Assembly: GCF_000237925.1 (NCBI RefSeq)
Contig: NC_031497.1
Coordinates: 13,562,512 to 13,626,511, forward strand
Direction of reading: 5' to 3'
Length of the DNA stretch: 64,000 bases
From: Schistosoma mansoni
Lineage: Eukaryota > Platyhelminthes > Trematoda > Strigeidida > Schistosomatidae
Shown here: piece after piece, positions 1 to 10,464 of the stretch
Numbering within the stretch: position 1 is the first letter of the stretch
Layout of the letters: every line of letters begins with the position of its first letter
Made by a program: the position numbers and the translations under genes
The notes under the pieces: generated by a model
What the model was told of the DNA's origin: nothing
Seen by the model: only the letters and a program-made list of their open reading frames with translations
The model's database searches: none

Positions 1-1797
1 TTAGGTTCTATGGCAGTGTTTGTCACTGAAAGGAATACCAAAGAAGTACACTAACTTTATAAAGGCTCTCTACTCAAACACAACTGGTCGAGTGAGAGCT
101 TATGGCGAACCGTCATCAGAATTGATTACCTCAAGTGGTGCTTGTCAGGACTGTCCACTCTCTCCATTATTGTTTAACTTTATTGTAGATGTGCTTTTAT
201 AAATAACACTTTCTTCATCCAAATTTAGAGGAGTTGAACTTCTACCAGGATACTCACTTGTTGACTTAGAATACACCGATGACATAGTTCTATTTGGTGA
301 AGACGCTGACAAAATGCAGAGTCTTTTGACCACTGTAAACAACAATGCAGATATGTTCGGGATGGAATTCTCTACCTCGAAGTGCAAAATGTTACCTCAG
401 AATTGGGTTTCATCGACACCTGAACTAATGACAGGGAGTGAAGTAGTTGAGCGTGTTGACGGCTTCATTTATCTTGGAAGTTATTTATTATTATTATTAT
501 TTAAACACATAAATATTGGTACAAGGAAGCACCAGATAAATATGCGCCATACAAATCTCATTTGATTTGCTTGAGGGCTGTGATACTGCCCAGGTGCCCA
601 AACTGAAGCAGGTGGTTTTCTTAGGGGCCCACACCCGGAGCCTTTGACCGAAAGATCTGATCCACAAGGCAGTGGAGCATCGTGAGGAGATGCAGTCCCA
701 TGGTAGCCGGTGACCAAATAATTGTTTCGTACGCCATTTATTCCTTCAGGATACTGGAGCCCATGTGCACCATTGGTTTGGAATCAGGGTTTTCCAACTC
801 CCCTAGGTGAACTTTCCGTGTCCACCAACCCGGTTAAAGCGCCGGACATTCACTTTTCGTCCTCTCAATTTCGTAAACAACACCCCCGCCACGAGAAGGC
901 AGTGAGCAGGAATTCCCTGTCAGAGGCTATATATGCGTGGCCATGTGAGAGCATTTGGAGAGGGAGAGCGGACTCTCCCCACTCTCGACCGTACCAGGGC
1001 ATTTGGGGGCCAACTTGCCAACTTGCGTCATTTATGGCGTAGGCGAGATATCCGTCTAGCAACAAAAGGACGGGTTTACTGTGCAGCAGTTCGTTCCGTC
1101 CTACTTCATGACAGTGAAACATGGCCGGTCAGAGAAGATATTTTTAGGCCATTAGTATTCGATCATAGGTGTCTTCGAGGCATTGCTCGTATAATCCTGG
1201 GACCACCGGGTAAGTAATGCAGTTGTTAGGAAACGGGTACTAGGTAAGGATGGCAAATCGGTTGACGAAGTAGTGAAATTTCATCAGTTGAGATGGCTGG
1301 GATACGTGTTACGTGTGCCCAACCACCGACGTGCAATGCTTTATGGTGTAGGAGTAGGTCTGAGGAAAACTAGGGGCGGCCAGACCAAAACGTGACACAA
1401 ATCCATGAAGTCACTAACAAGTGGAATGGGCCATGTTGGTAGATGTAGACTACCTGGTTGGGATCCGCGAAATGATGGCAATCGATGGTTAGAGACCTTG
1501 AATGATATGGCTCAAAATCGTTTGTGATGGCTCAGGTCCATCCACTCTTTGTGCTCTCCCAGATTCTAATCTTCCGAATTCTTCATATCCCTTTTCTTCT
1601 CGTTCCACATTTATTTAACTGAATCATACTCCTTGAATAACATCTTGAAATCCTAATCTTTCCAATTACTGCTTATACTTTTACTACCTCTGTCACTATG
1701 GGATTCGAAGCGACAACTGCATCTCTGTGCTAATGTGGTATGGCAACTCGAACTGATGTACGTACGTACGGAGTTCTACGTTGTGACTGACTGATAA
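1..1797 (+). mobile_element. RTE-like non-LTR retrotransposon, 3' part, degraded
   Basis: This is the 3' half of a reverse-transcriptase element that continues past the left edge. It reads through the RT palm with DIVLFGEDADKMQS-like residues near 280-320, where the usual YADD is replaced by YTDD. It then matches the C-terminal region of the copies at 27.4 and 38.3 kb, and ends in the family's 3' tail (tacg repeats, then GACTGACTGA) near 1797. It is broken by stops and frameshifts. A 520-bp SINE-like element sits at 481-1004, and about 70 bp of the RTE is missing at that junction compared with the intact copies. It lies in an intron of, or upstream of, the DCLRE1A-like gene on the same strand. 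Confidence 0.85.
481..1004 (-). mobile_element. 520-bp SINE-like retroposon, copy A
   Basis: This is the first of five near-full copies (others at 6666, 22336, 32406 and 59578). On its sense (-) strand the element opens with a GC-rich head containing TGGCCGAGAGTGG-like sequence, resembling a pol III box A. It ends in TTTAAATAATAATAAATAA-type A-rich sequence. A short open frame of about 75 codons beginning MVTGYHGTASPHDAPLP is kept in copies A, B and E. Copy A is inserted in the RTE remnant of the opposite orientation. Confidence 0.8.
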
Positions 1798-2169
1798 GTC
1801 TATAATCAAATTTTATGTATGCAGTTTCACATTACAGGCTAACCATTGAAAATCAATATATTCATGCAATATTGTGAATTGACTGAAATTAGAAATGTGA
1901 ACTATTAGCTGAAAACTCAGTAGTCTAAAGGTTAAGCGCTACTCGAAGTTGTTGCACATTTTTGAGCAATCTTATACGAAGATGGCCTAGATTTTTTTCG
2001 GTTTTTAGTGGTTCAATTTACAACGTTTATAATATATCGAGTGTTAATGTTCTTTCGAGTTATTTGATGAATTATTGTCCTATAGTTCGTCAAATATCAC
2101 GCGACAAACATCGCAAGTCAGAATATCGACTTCTAGGACCTTATCCTTTGTCCAAACTAATAATGCGTT

Positions 2170-2610
2170 AACCAGTACTAGCAGCTTTGAGTCCACTCGT
2201 GGTCCTTATCGGTCCGCTGTATAGTAACTTCTCTCCTAGCGTAACCCGTTCAGTCCAGAACACAAATATCAACTTCCACTGTGCGAATCGTATATTTTAG
2301 ATATACTTGGTTTATATACAAGCAGACCAGACCGCATCACACCATAAAATGAAAAATAATAATTATACAAGATCAAACCAAAAGTGGCTGTTAGTGTGGG
2401 ATACTGTAACTGATAAATTGGGAATAAGTTAAGATTGGTAAATTGTTTTGAAGTAGCCAGTAGGTCAAATGAAGGCTTGTGATAAAAACAATACGAATTT
2501 ATTCATAATCTAGTTACTTAATAACTATCCAATTAGAATATATGTAATAGTAGTCCATTAATAATTCCTAGCAGTTACCATTCATCTATTCTTCATTCGG
2601 ATATGACATA
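2170..2610 (-). mobile_element. Old LTR copy, reverse orientation
   Basis: The reverse complement aligns by eye with the solo LTR family at 2617-3114 and 16658-17168, including the segment around TTACCATTCAT and the stretch near TGTACAAGATT. It is much more diverged than the neighbouring forward copy, and its outer end near 2100-2170 is not clear. Confidence 0.6.
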
Positions 2611-2616
2611 CATAAA

Positions 2617-3114
2617 TGTTATATCCCGAAGAGAATTATGAATGGTAACTTTTGAGAACTATTTATGGACCAGTATGATACATATATTTCATATTGCATA
2701 ATTGTTAAGTAACTTAACTATTCATATTCCTTTTATTATAAGCTTTATTTTGACCCATAAACTATTACTATACGATTTACCATTTTTGAGTTATCTCCAG
2801 TCTCTTAATTACGGTTCCCCACATTCACAGCCACTTTGGGCTGAATCTTGTACAAATGTTATTTTCTATTTTGTGGAACGATATGGTCTGTTTGATTGGT
2901 ACATAAACTCAGTATATTTGAAACAAATGATTCATATTGCATAGGTTGTTATTAGTGTTTTGGACTTAACTGGATGGGCTAGGCAGGTAGTAAGATCGGC
3001 AAGTACTTTAGACTGCTCATACGGGTTTCGGGCCTCATTGGTCCGATCAATAAATCACTGCTTTCTAATAGGCGGGTACAAGATAATGACAATTGGAGGA
3101 CACACGTTATAACA
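2617..3114 (+). mobile_element. Solo LTR with 5-bp target duplication (ATAAA)
   Basis: The element begins TGTTATATCCCG and ends CGTTATAACA, so it has TG...CA ends with the inverted hexamer TGTTAT/ATAACA. It is flanked by ATAAA at 2612-2616 and 3115-3119. No internal gag-pol sequence is present, so it is a solo LTR left by LTR-LTR recombination. The 5-bp duplication is typical of Ty3/gypsy-type integrases. The same family occurs at 6206-7245, 16658-17168 and 61506-61787. Confidence 0.85.
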
Positions 3115-3261
3115 ATAAACGATTATTTGTTTGCTTTTCTTTTCATAGCCTGTCATTTGTAGTATTTATCGGCAAATTATTCGTACATATTTTGATATCA
3201 TCATCTTTTCATTCTATTCTACTTGTTATATTTACTTTGCGTATTGAAACATCCTTGTGTC

Positions 3262-3315
<54 letters not shown>
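3262..3315. repeat. (TTA)n microsatellite
   Basis: About 18 uninterrupted TTA/ATT triplets in an intron or upstream flank. Confidence 0.95.
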
Positions 3316-3316
<1 letters not shown>

Positions 3317-3789
3317 CTGTCTGTCATGTGTGATATGAGGAGAGTAACGTGATTGTACGATTCTAAACCATAAAGCTACTTTGAGAAAATAGTAAAAATG
3401 GGGGTGTGAATTTATTCTCAATTAACATGTGCTTCGAGTTTCGTAACGTGGTCACTTGATCCTTTTTTAAAAAAGAGGAAGGTATACTTTTATTCTAACT
3501 TTATATTTCGTTACTTTATTGTTGTTATTATTTATAAATAAAGTATGACTCAAACATACAATCAGTCACACAAAATGCATTATTATTATTGTCATTAGTA
3601 AACATTAATTTTTGTTTATACATTTAAAATGAAAGAACAGAATTCCTGATAATTTTATTTGGTAAAGCTACTGTGATAGTTTTATGTAGGGTAAGTTAAT
3701 CATATAAGTATCCTGACTAAGTAGTTGTAGAAGAGTAAATATGAGTCACCTACTTCCAATTGGGTCTGATAATACCATTTATCTACTTA

Positions 3790-5117
3790 GTTATGCTTGT
3801 TACCTCCAATTGAGCATAGGCCGCTGACCAGCATTCTCCAACCTACTCTGTCCTGGGCCTTCCTTTTTAATTCTATCCAGCTTTTGTTCATTATTCTCAT
3901 GTCTGTCTCATTTCTCGGCATGATGTGTTCTTTGGTCTTCCTCTTTTCCTTTGACCTTCAGGATTCCATGTAAGGGCTTGCCTTGTGACGCAGTTGGGTG
4001 ATTTCCTCAATGTATGTCCTATCTACTTCCAGCGCTTCTTCCTGATTTCTTCCCCTACTGAAATCTGGTTTGTTCTCTCTCACAGTAGCTTGTTGCTGAT
4101 AGTGTCTGGCCAATGAATCCGAAGTATCTTGCGTAGACAACTGTTAATATACACTTGTATCTTTTGGATGATGGCTTTCGCAGTTTTCTCAAAGTTTCCG
4201 CCTCATACAGTAGAACTGTCTTGACATTTTTATTGAAAATTCTGACTTTGGTGTTGGTTGACAATTGTTTTGAGTTCCAGATGTTTTTCAATTGAACATA
4301 TGCTGCTCTTGCTTTGTCGATCCGCGTCCTCACATCTGCATCGGATACACCGTGTTCATCGATGATGCTGCCCAGATATGTAAAAGTTTTTACATTCTCC
4401 AATGCTTCTCTGTCAAGTGTAATTCGATTGGTGCATGTTGTGTTGTAACGGAGAGTTTTGCTTTTCCCTTTGTGTTTGTTGAGACCTACTGCTGCTGCTA
4501 CACTGGTTGTCTTCTGCTGCATTTGTTGTTGCGTTTGTGATAGAAGAGCCAGGTCATCTGCGAAGTCTAAATCGCCCGGCTGCATCCCGGCTGTCCATTG
4601 CATCCCGTGCTTGCCTCCAGATGTTGACGTCTTCATGATCCAGTCGATCACCAGGAGAAAGAGAAAGGGTGAGAGTAAGCAGCCTTGCCTGACACCGGTC
4701 CTTACTTCGAAACAGTCAGTGAGTTGTCCTCCGTGCACGATTTTGCAGTTTAATCCATCATAGGAATTCCTTATGATATTGACTATCTTCTCAGGCATCC
4801 CGTAGTGTCGAAGAAGCCTCTATAGTATTGTCCTGTTCACACTATCAAATGCTTTCTCGTAGTCAATGAAGTTGATGTAGAGTTACTGTTACGTCTGCTT
4901 TCAGTGCCTCTGCTGAAATGTTGTCCGTTTCCGCTGCTTTGCCGCTCTTGATTTGTCTGATGGTCATGCTCATCTCTTCGATTGTTGGTGGGCCAACATT
5001 AATTAGGAGGTCAGTGGGTGCTACTTCGATATTAGGTGGGTTCAGTGGAGCTGGTCGATTCAGGAGTTCTTTGAAGTGTTCCATAATAGCTGTTTGGCTG
5101 ATAGGTTCTGCGCGGTA
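3790..5117 (-). mobile_element. SR2-like RTE retrotransposon, internally deleted
   Basis: On the - strand, a 247-codon frame (4798-4055) encodes the RT palm and thumb: GVRQGCLLSPFLF, then DLDFADDLALLS as the FADD catalytic box, then KTFTYLGSIIDEHG. Upstream, 5084-4863 encodes the pre-RT linker (PPTIEEMSMTIRQIKSGKAA). It then jumps directly to the INFIDYEKAFDS region, so the fingers part of RT is deleted between them. The 3' end near 3790 lacks an obvious tail. It lies just upstream of the DCLRE1A-like exon and in the opposite orientation. The lineage is like schistosome SR2; the family name is an inference. Confidence 0.85.
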
Positions 5118-5138
5118 ATATATATATATATATATAAT
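5118..5138. repeat. (TA)n microsatellite
   Basis: A short TA run at the 5' junction of the SR2-like element, 34 bases before the DCLRE1A-like exon. Confidence 0.85.
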
Positions 5139-5171
5139 TATTTGCTTATTTTTGTTTTATTTTTCATCGAG

Positions 5172-5585
5172 TTTTGTTTCTTATGTCTATTAATCTGCGA
5201 GTAGGTCTTGCCTCTGAACTGAACCTAAAAGTTTGGTTGCCAAACAATCAAAATCGTTTAATCAAGCTAGCTGCACAAGGCGGTTGTAGTGTATGCAAAG
5301 AACTGCTTCAATATGTCGTTGATAGTTCTCATAAAGCTCAACTTCATGTTCTACCCATGCAGCAATTAAATGTGGCAGGCCTTGTTCAATATCAAAAGAA
5401 ATTGGGCAATCGATTACCAATTGATCCTTTTCACAATTCACCAACTTTTCCTAAGTTGCGGTCTATTCTAGGCTGGCGTCCAACTGGTTGGTCTCATAGA
5501 CAGTCAAATAATGCTCAATCATCAATAAGACCTCCACCTAACGGCATTGTTTTGGAACAGAAAAAGGGCGATATTCACATATATG
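5172..5585 (+). CDS. DCLRE1A: SNM1/DCLRE1A-like DNA cross-link repair nuclease, penultimate coding exon
   Basis: This exon of 414 bases starts after the acceptor TTTCATCGAG and ends at the donor ATATG|GTAAGT in phase 1. The frame opens LFLMSINLRVGLASELNLKV, corresponding to the KEKVFLAIADVLG region of human SNM1A. It then carries HVLPMQQLNVAGL and the family-typical WRPTGWSH motif and stops inside IYG. The SNM1 family are metallo-beta-lactamase/beta-CASP 5' exonucleases acting on interstrand cross-links. The metal-binding HxHxDH part must lie in earlier exons outside the window. Next to WRPTGW is a flatworm-specific insert rich in N, S and P. It joins the exon at 15199 in phase. Orthology to DCLRE1A rather than the paralogues is likely from the tail sequence but was not tested by search. 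Confidence 0.88.
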
Positions 5586-6205
5586 GTAAGTTTTCTGATG
5601 GTTACATGTTTAGAACACGTTCACATTTCGTATTTTTTTAATTTTCAGGTTTGTTGAGTGTTGATAATCATTTATTTTAGAACTGAAGGTAAACTTAGTC
5701 ATCTTTTTAGTTGTTCTTATAGAATTTTTTTAATCATTAATGTTAGTTGTCATTGTCAATTCAGCTTTGTTTTATTGTGAATGTCGACAATCGGTTCCAA
5801 GATAATTCCGCTACTTGATTTCGGTTGATGCATTTTTCTTAAGTATTACACATTACATTGTTTCTATGACTTGATTTTTACGTACATTATTTTAATCTTT
5901 GCATAAAACTGTTCTAAAACTGTGTACTTAAGATATGTGTAATTGTAAATCCTTAGTGGTTAAGTGTATTTACCGTATCATATTTGTCAAATTGCTTACA
6001 TGTATCCTGATAAGGTCATTAGCAAGTTTCTTATTTTTGACAGCTGTATTTGAGATAGTTTTCCAAAAACACCTTTTATCATTTTCTTTAAGGATTACAC
6101 AAATCACACTCAAGTTTATCTATTGATCTCATAGGCCATCAATTCTATATGACAACGTAAATTTTGATGATGTGAAGCAAGGTTTGACCAAGTGATTTAA
6201 CTTTT
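5586..6205. other. Intron sequence, no feature seen
   Basis: AT-rich intronic DNA of the DCLRE1A-like gene between the splice donor and the reverse LTR. Short open frames here show no protein-like composition. Confidence 0.7.
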
Positions 6206-7245
6206 TGTTATAACTTGTGACCGAATGGATACCTTTGTTAACGTATGACGTGATAAGACCGCCAATCAGAGAGCAGCAAATTATCGATCGGAACAGTGAC
6301 ACACGAAAACCGTACGAGCAATCTAGAGTGCTTATCGGTCGTGCTTCTGCCTAACCCAGCCAGTTGAGTCCAGAACACCAATAACAGCCTCTGTGATATG
6401 AATCATTGTATTTCAAACAAACTGAGTCTATATACCAAACAGACTGACCACATCGTACCAATAACATAGGAAATAACATTTGTACAAGATTTAGCCAAAT
6501 GTGGCTGTGAATAGGGGGGCAGTAATCAATAGACTGGGTATAACTCAGGAATGGTCAATCATACAATAACAGTCTAAGGGTCAAAATAAAGGTCACAATG
6601 AAAGGAACATGAATATGAATAGTTTAATTATTTAGCAAATATACGATAAAAATTATATGCATAATTTATTTATTTAAACACATAAATATTGGTACAAGGA
6701 AGCACCAGATAAATATGCGCCATACAAATCTCATTTGATTTGCTTGAGGGCTGTGATACTGCCCAGGTGCCCAAACTGAAGCAGGTGGTTTTCTTAGGGG
6801 CCCACACCCGGAGCCTTTGACCGAAAGATCTGATCCACAAGGCAGTGGAGCATCGTGAGGAGATGCAGTCCCATGGTAGCCGGTGACCAAATAATTGTTT
6901 CGTACGCCATTTATTCCTTCAGGATACTGGAGCCCATGTGCACCATTGGTTTGGAATCAGGGTTTTCCAACTCCCCTAGGTGAACTTTCCGTGTCCACCA
7001 ACCCGGTTAAAGCGCCGGACATTCACTTTTCGTCCTCTCAATTTCGTAAACAACACCCCCGCCACGAGAAGGCAGTGAGCAGGAATTCCCTGTCAGAGGC
7101 TATATATGCGTGGCCATGTGAGAGCATTTGGAGAGGGAGAGCGGACTCTCCCCACTCTCGACCGTACCAGGGCATCTGGGGGCATAATATTGGTCCATAA
7201 ATGGATTCCAAAGTTACCATTCACTATTGTTATCGGGGTATAACA
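6206..7245 (-). mobile_element. Solo LTR, reverse orientation, split by a SINE-like insertion
   Basis: Read on the - strand it is the same roughly 500-bp LTR as at 2617 and 16658. It starts TGTTATAACTTG on + at 6206 and ends GGGGTATAACA at 7245. CTTTT flanks it on both sides (6201-6205 and 7246-7250), a 5-bp target duplication. The LTR is interrupted by the SINE-like copy at 6666-7181. Confidence 0.85.
6666..7181 (-). mobile_element. 520-bp SINE-like retroposon, copy B
   Basis: It is almost base-for-base the same as copy A. It is flanked by GCATAAT at 6659-6665 and 7182-7188, which is one copy of that heptamer in the uninterrupted LTR, so this is a true target-site duplication. It carries the conserved short frame MVTGYHGTASPHDAPLP on the - strand. 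Confidence 0.9.
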
Positions 7246-8535
7246 CTTTTGAACTGCAATTAAGCATTATATATATACGAATTTATTTTTAAACTATTTA
7301 CTTTAACTCTTTTCCGATTCATAGTTTTGTTTTGCAAACAAATAAGCTTAATTCATTACATATTACTATTCTTAATTGTATTTAACCTTTGATACTTTCA
7401 TTTACCTAATCATCTAATCACTTTTAAATTTAATCCCAAAATCCTTTTTACTACCCTTCTTATCGATTTCATCAAAATCTTCTTTTGCACACATTTTGAT
7501 GTGATCATTCAAGAAAGAAAAAAAAAGTTATTAAATCTTCTAAAATATGTCTTAACTACACTATACTGATACATTTTCACACTAACTTTTGATCAACATT
7601 ATATCTTATAAAGTATGTTAAATTCTATTGTTAATATTTTTTGTGTGTGTATGTTTTGATATTGAACTATTACAGATTGTAAGTAGGTAGTAATAAGAGT
7701 ACTAACAAAATCAAACTTGAATTGGTATTATTCTACCTAAAATTAATGTTATTGTACTGATTCACTAACATTCCTATGTAAAGCATATGTATGTAGTACA
7801 CATATATATATGACAAAAATGAGTTAACTGTTGAAGTACATCTAATAAAAATTACATTTGATGAATTAGAGACAATATATGTTTTGTTTTAATCATTTAT
7901 ATGATACATTTTTGGTCATTATCACTTTGTAATATATTTTATGTTAGTAATTATACCGTGTTAAATAGTTAGATAGATAGACAGACAAGGTATTAGTGAT
8001 ATGGTTTCTAACATGACATACATTGTATTGTATTGCATTGCATTCACTTATGGATGTATGCGAATAAACAAACAAACAAACATACATACATACTGAATAC
8101 ATATTTAGATACTAATAAAAATGGTTACTTAAAAATCAATTAAACATTTTGATTATTAAAGGTAATTCTAATTTTGTTTGTTTTCGTTTTGTTTTTTTTT
8201 TAAAAAATTTTGTGAATATTATAACTGAAAGAATTCATAGAAAATAATTTATTTCATTTTAAATATTCTTTCCATTTAAATTAAGATAATTGAAAGGAAA
8301 TTATATTGTGTTTTCTCATTATGTACATATTTAGTATTTCAGTCAAATTGATTACTCATCATATTGACGTTTCTATGGTGTCTTGAAAAGACACTCATCA
8401 ACTCATCTGTTATAGTAAATGAAGAGTTTGGAAAATTTTTTAAAAATAAAGTTTACTTGGTTTTAAAGAAAGATCTGTAATTTAGAAATGACCATCTACT
8501 GATGGTTATTTGTAAACGAATCAATTAAACAGATT
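7246..8535. other. Intron sequence with simple repeats
   Basis: AT-rich intron of the DCLRE1A-like gene. It holds a GATA/GACA-like run near 7970-7990 and an AAAC/CATA run near 8065-8095. No gene or recognisable element. Confidence 0.6.
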
Positions 8536-9050
8536 TGAGATCATGGGTCAATTGAAGCTAGACCACCATGGAAAACCTGGAAACACTGGAAGGCCGTTTC
8601 GTCCTATTGTGGGACTCCTTAGCAGTGCACAACCACGATTCCGCCTCGCGGGATTCCAACCAAGGAACTACCAGTCTCGCGCTAGAGCACTTAGACGATA
8701 GACCACTGAATCGGCATGTGACGGTGCTAATGTCTAACTTCGACCAATCCACGAAATTGAGCAACCATTCACCAATGTCATCAGTGAGTTGATATCTCCC
8801 AACAGACCTGATTGAACTCCACTGGTTACTGCTTCTCATTAGAAGTTAGACATTAATACCGTTGGATGCCGGCTCAGTAGTCTATCGGTTAAGTGCTCTG
8901 GCGCGAGACTGGTAGGTCCTCGGTTCGAACCTCGCGAGGTGGGATCGTGGATGCACACTGCCGAGGAGTCCCATAGTAGGACGAAACGGCCTTCCGGTGC
9001 TTCCAGGTTTTCCATAGTGGTCTAGCTTCAAATGATTCATGATCTCACCT
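8536..9050 (+). mobile_element. Hammerhead-bearing tRNA-derived foldback element, full copy
   Basis: The two arms (8536 to about 8800 and about 8850 to 9047) are inverted copies of one unit. The outer ends read GATCATG...GAAGCTAGACCACCATGG on the left and its near complement on the right. The right arm in + sense contains a tRNA-like region with a box B decamer GGTTCGAACC at 8922-8931, preceded by TCTATCGGTTAAGTGC as the box A side. It then has a hammerhead-like motif at 8953-9000: a GAGGAG core, a stem II of GTCC/GGAC, GAAAC and a TTC cleavage triplet. The conserved U4 of the core is C in this arm, and G5 is A in the left arm, so neither motif is likely to be fully active. This resembles the schistosome SM-alpha family. 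Confidence 0.75.
8953..9000 (+). ncRNA. Hammerhead ribozyme motif, core mutated
   Basis: Stem I halves GCAC (8953-8956) and GTGC (8997-9000) can pair. The core reads CCGAGGA instead of CUGANGA, followed by a GTCC/GGAC stem II and GAAAC. The U-to-C change at core position 4 should reduce or abolish cleavage. The motif family is established; activity here is inferred from sequence only. Confidence 0.6.
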
Positions 9051-9319
9051 CTATAAAATTACTAAAATCTCCGCAAAACCCCTTCTGATAAAAATCAATT
9101 AAACGTTTTTCTTAATAATTCAAACATACTGAAATATTTTTCGATACATATATTTTTAGTGTGTGCTTACAAATATTCACTACCTACGAATAGAATGAGG
9201 TGAAAAGAGTTCGTTAAACCAGTGGTGTTCGATTTTATCGAGCCAAAGACTGGATCATGATTATATCATATCGTGAATAAACTGAATTTAAAAGTACTTA
9301 CTACTAGATTCTGAAGCTT

Positions 9320-10460
9320 CCTCACTTACCTAGTCCTGTTCCTCCCTCATAGAGCGGCATAGGTCGCTTACAAGGATTCTCCATCGAAATCTGTCCTAGG
9401 CAATCTTTTCCAGTTGCTATTCATTATTTTGGTGTCTGCCACTTATAGCCGATGGAATATGTTGCTTGATCTTCCTCTTTTCCTTTTCTCTTCAGAATTC
9501 CATGTTAGAACTTGCCTCGTGATTCAGTTTGATGATCTCCTCAATGTATGTCTTACCCACCTCCAGCGTCTTTTCTTAATATACTCTTCAGTAGAAAGAC
9601 GGTTTATCCCCTCCCATAGTAGGCTGTTGCTAATGGTATCCGGTCAACGAACATTGAGTACCTTGTGTAGACAATTGTTTATAAATACTTGTACCTTTTT
9701 AATAATGATTATAGTAGTTCTCGTAGTTTCGTCTCCGTACATTAGAACTGTCTTGAAATTCGTATTGAAGATTGTGACTTTGATGTTGACCGACAGCTGT
9801 TTTGAGTTCCAGATACTCTTCGGTGATAGGAATAGCGCTTTTACTTTGCTGCCCCTCCTTGTTTGTCGGTGTTGCTGCCCTGGTATATGAAAGTTTCCAC
9901 CTTCCAGAGCTTCTCTATCAAGTGTGATTTAATTGGTGTTCTTTGTGCTGTATTTCATAATCTTGCTTGAGACCCAGTGACCAGTTCACCTCCCCTGACC
10001 TTGACTGGTCACTCTGATTTATTATATTTCCCTTCTAGTCTCGTAGTTATATCATGTAGCTCTCTCACATTTCAGTTCTTTCCAGCTTAGGTCTAATTGG
10101 TGTCACTTATTCCAAGCACCACCAAATTGTATCTCATTTTCGCAGCTATTTGATTGGTCCTCACCGTCTCTCACACTGTCCGTACATTACATGTACCTAT
10201 ATTAATTGTTGCTCTGACTGTCAGAGGCAACGTCAGCCTCGTGGCTTCAGAAGAATCTCGGTTTTCATCATGAGGCATCATAATTCTTCTGAATGAAGAT
10301 TTTTCAACTCAAATGACAGAGTTTTAATGGTTTAAATCTTTTCTACTGATTGGTGTTTTTGGCAGGGTTGTTTTGTGCGGTATATGGTTTCTGACTCAGT
10401 GTCCATCTTTACTCTCCTACCTGGACTTCAGGACGGTAGTAACCCTAGAAGGGCTAAAGA
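9320..10460 (-). mobile_element. SR2-like RTE element, both ends joined, centre missing
   Basis: Read on - strand, 9990-9320 matches the RT C-terminal region and 3' end of the element at 3790-5117 (for example the GSEVKTFTYLGS and KTVLLYEAET regions), with many stops. The segment 10460-10040 matches the 5' leader and the very start of the endonuclease (a degraded MRYNLVVLGISDTN). Nearly all of the EN and RT coding region between them is missing. It is an old, internally deleted copy. Confidence 0.7.
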
Positions 10461-10464
10461 TAGA

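Noticed and set aside
722-1217. Several overlapping frames of 85-106 codons
   Set aside because: They are frames within the SINE-like and RTE repeats and recur only because the repeats recur.
3093-3421. Open frames with poly-leucine or poly-asparagine tracts around 3260-3315
   Set aside because: They are translations of the (TTA)n microsatellite.
8880-8950. Possible tRNA gene from the GGTTCGAACC box
   Set aside because: The sequence cannot form a full cloverleaf and is part of the repeated hammerhead-bearing element, so it is tRNA-derived and not a tRNA gene.
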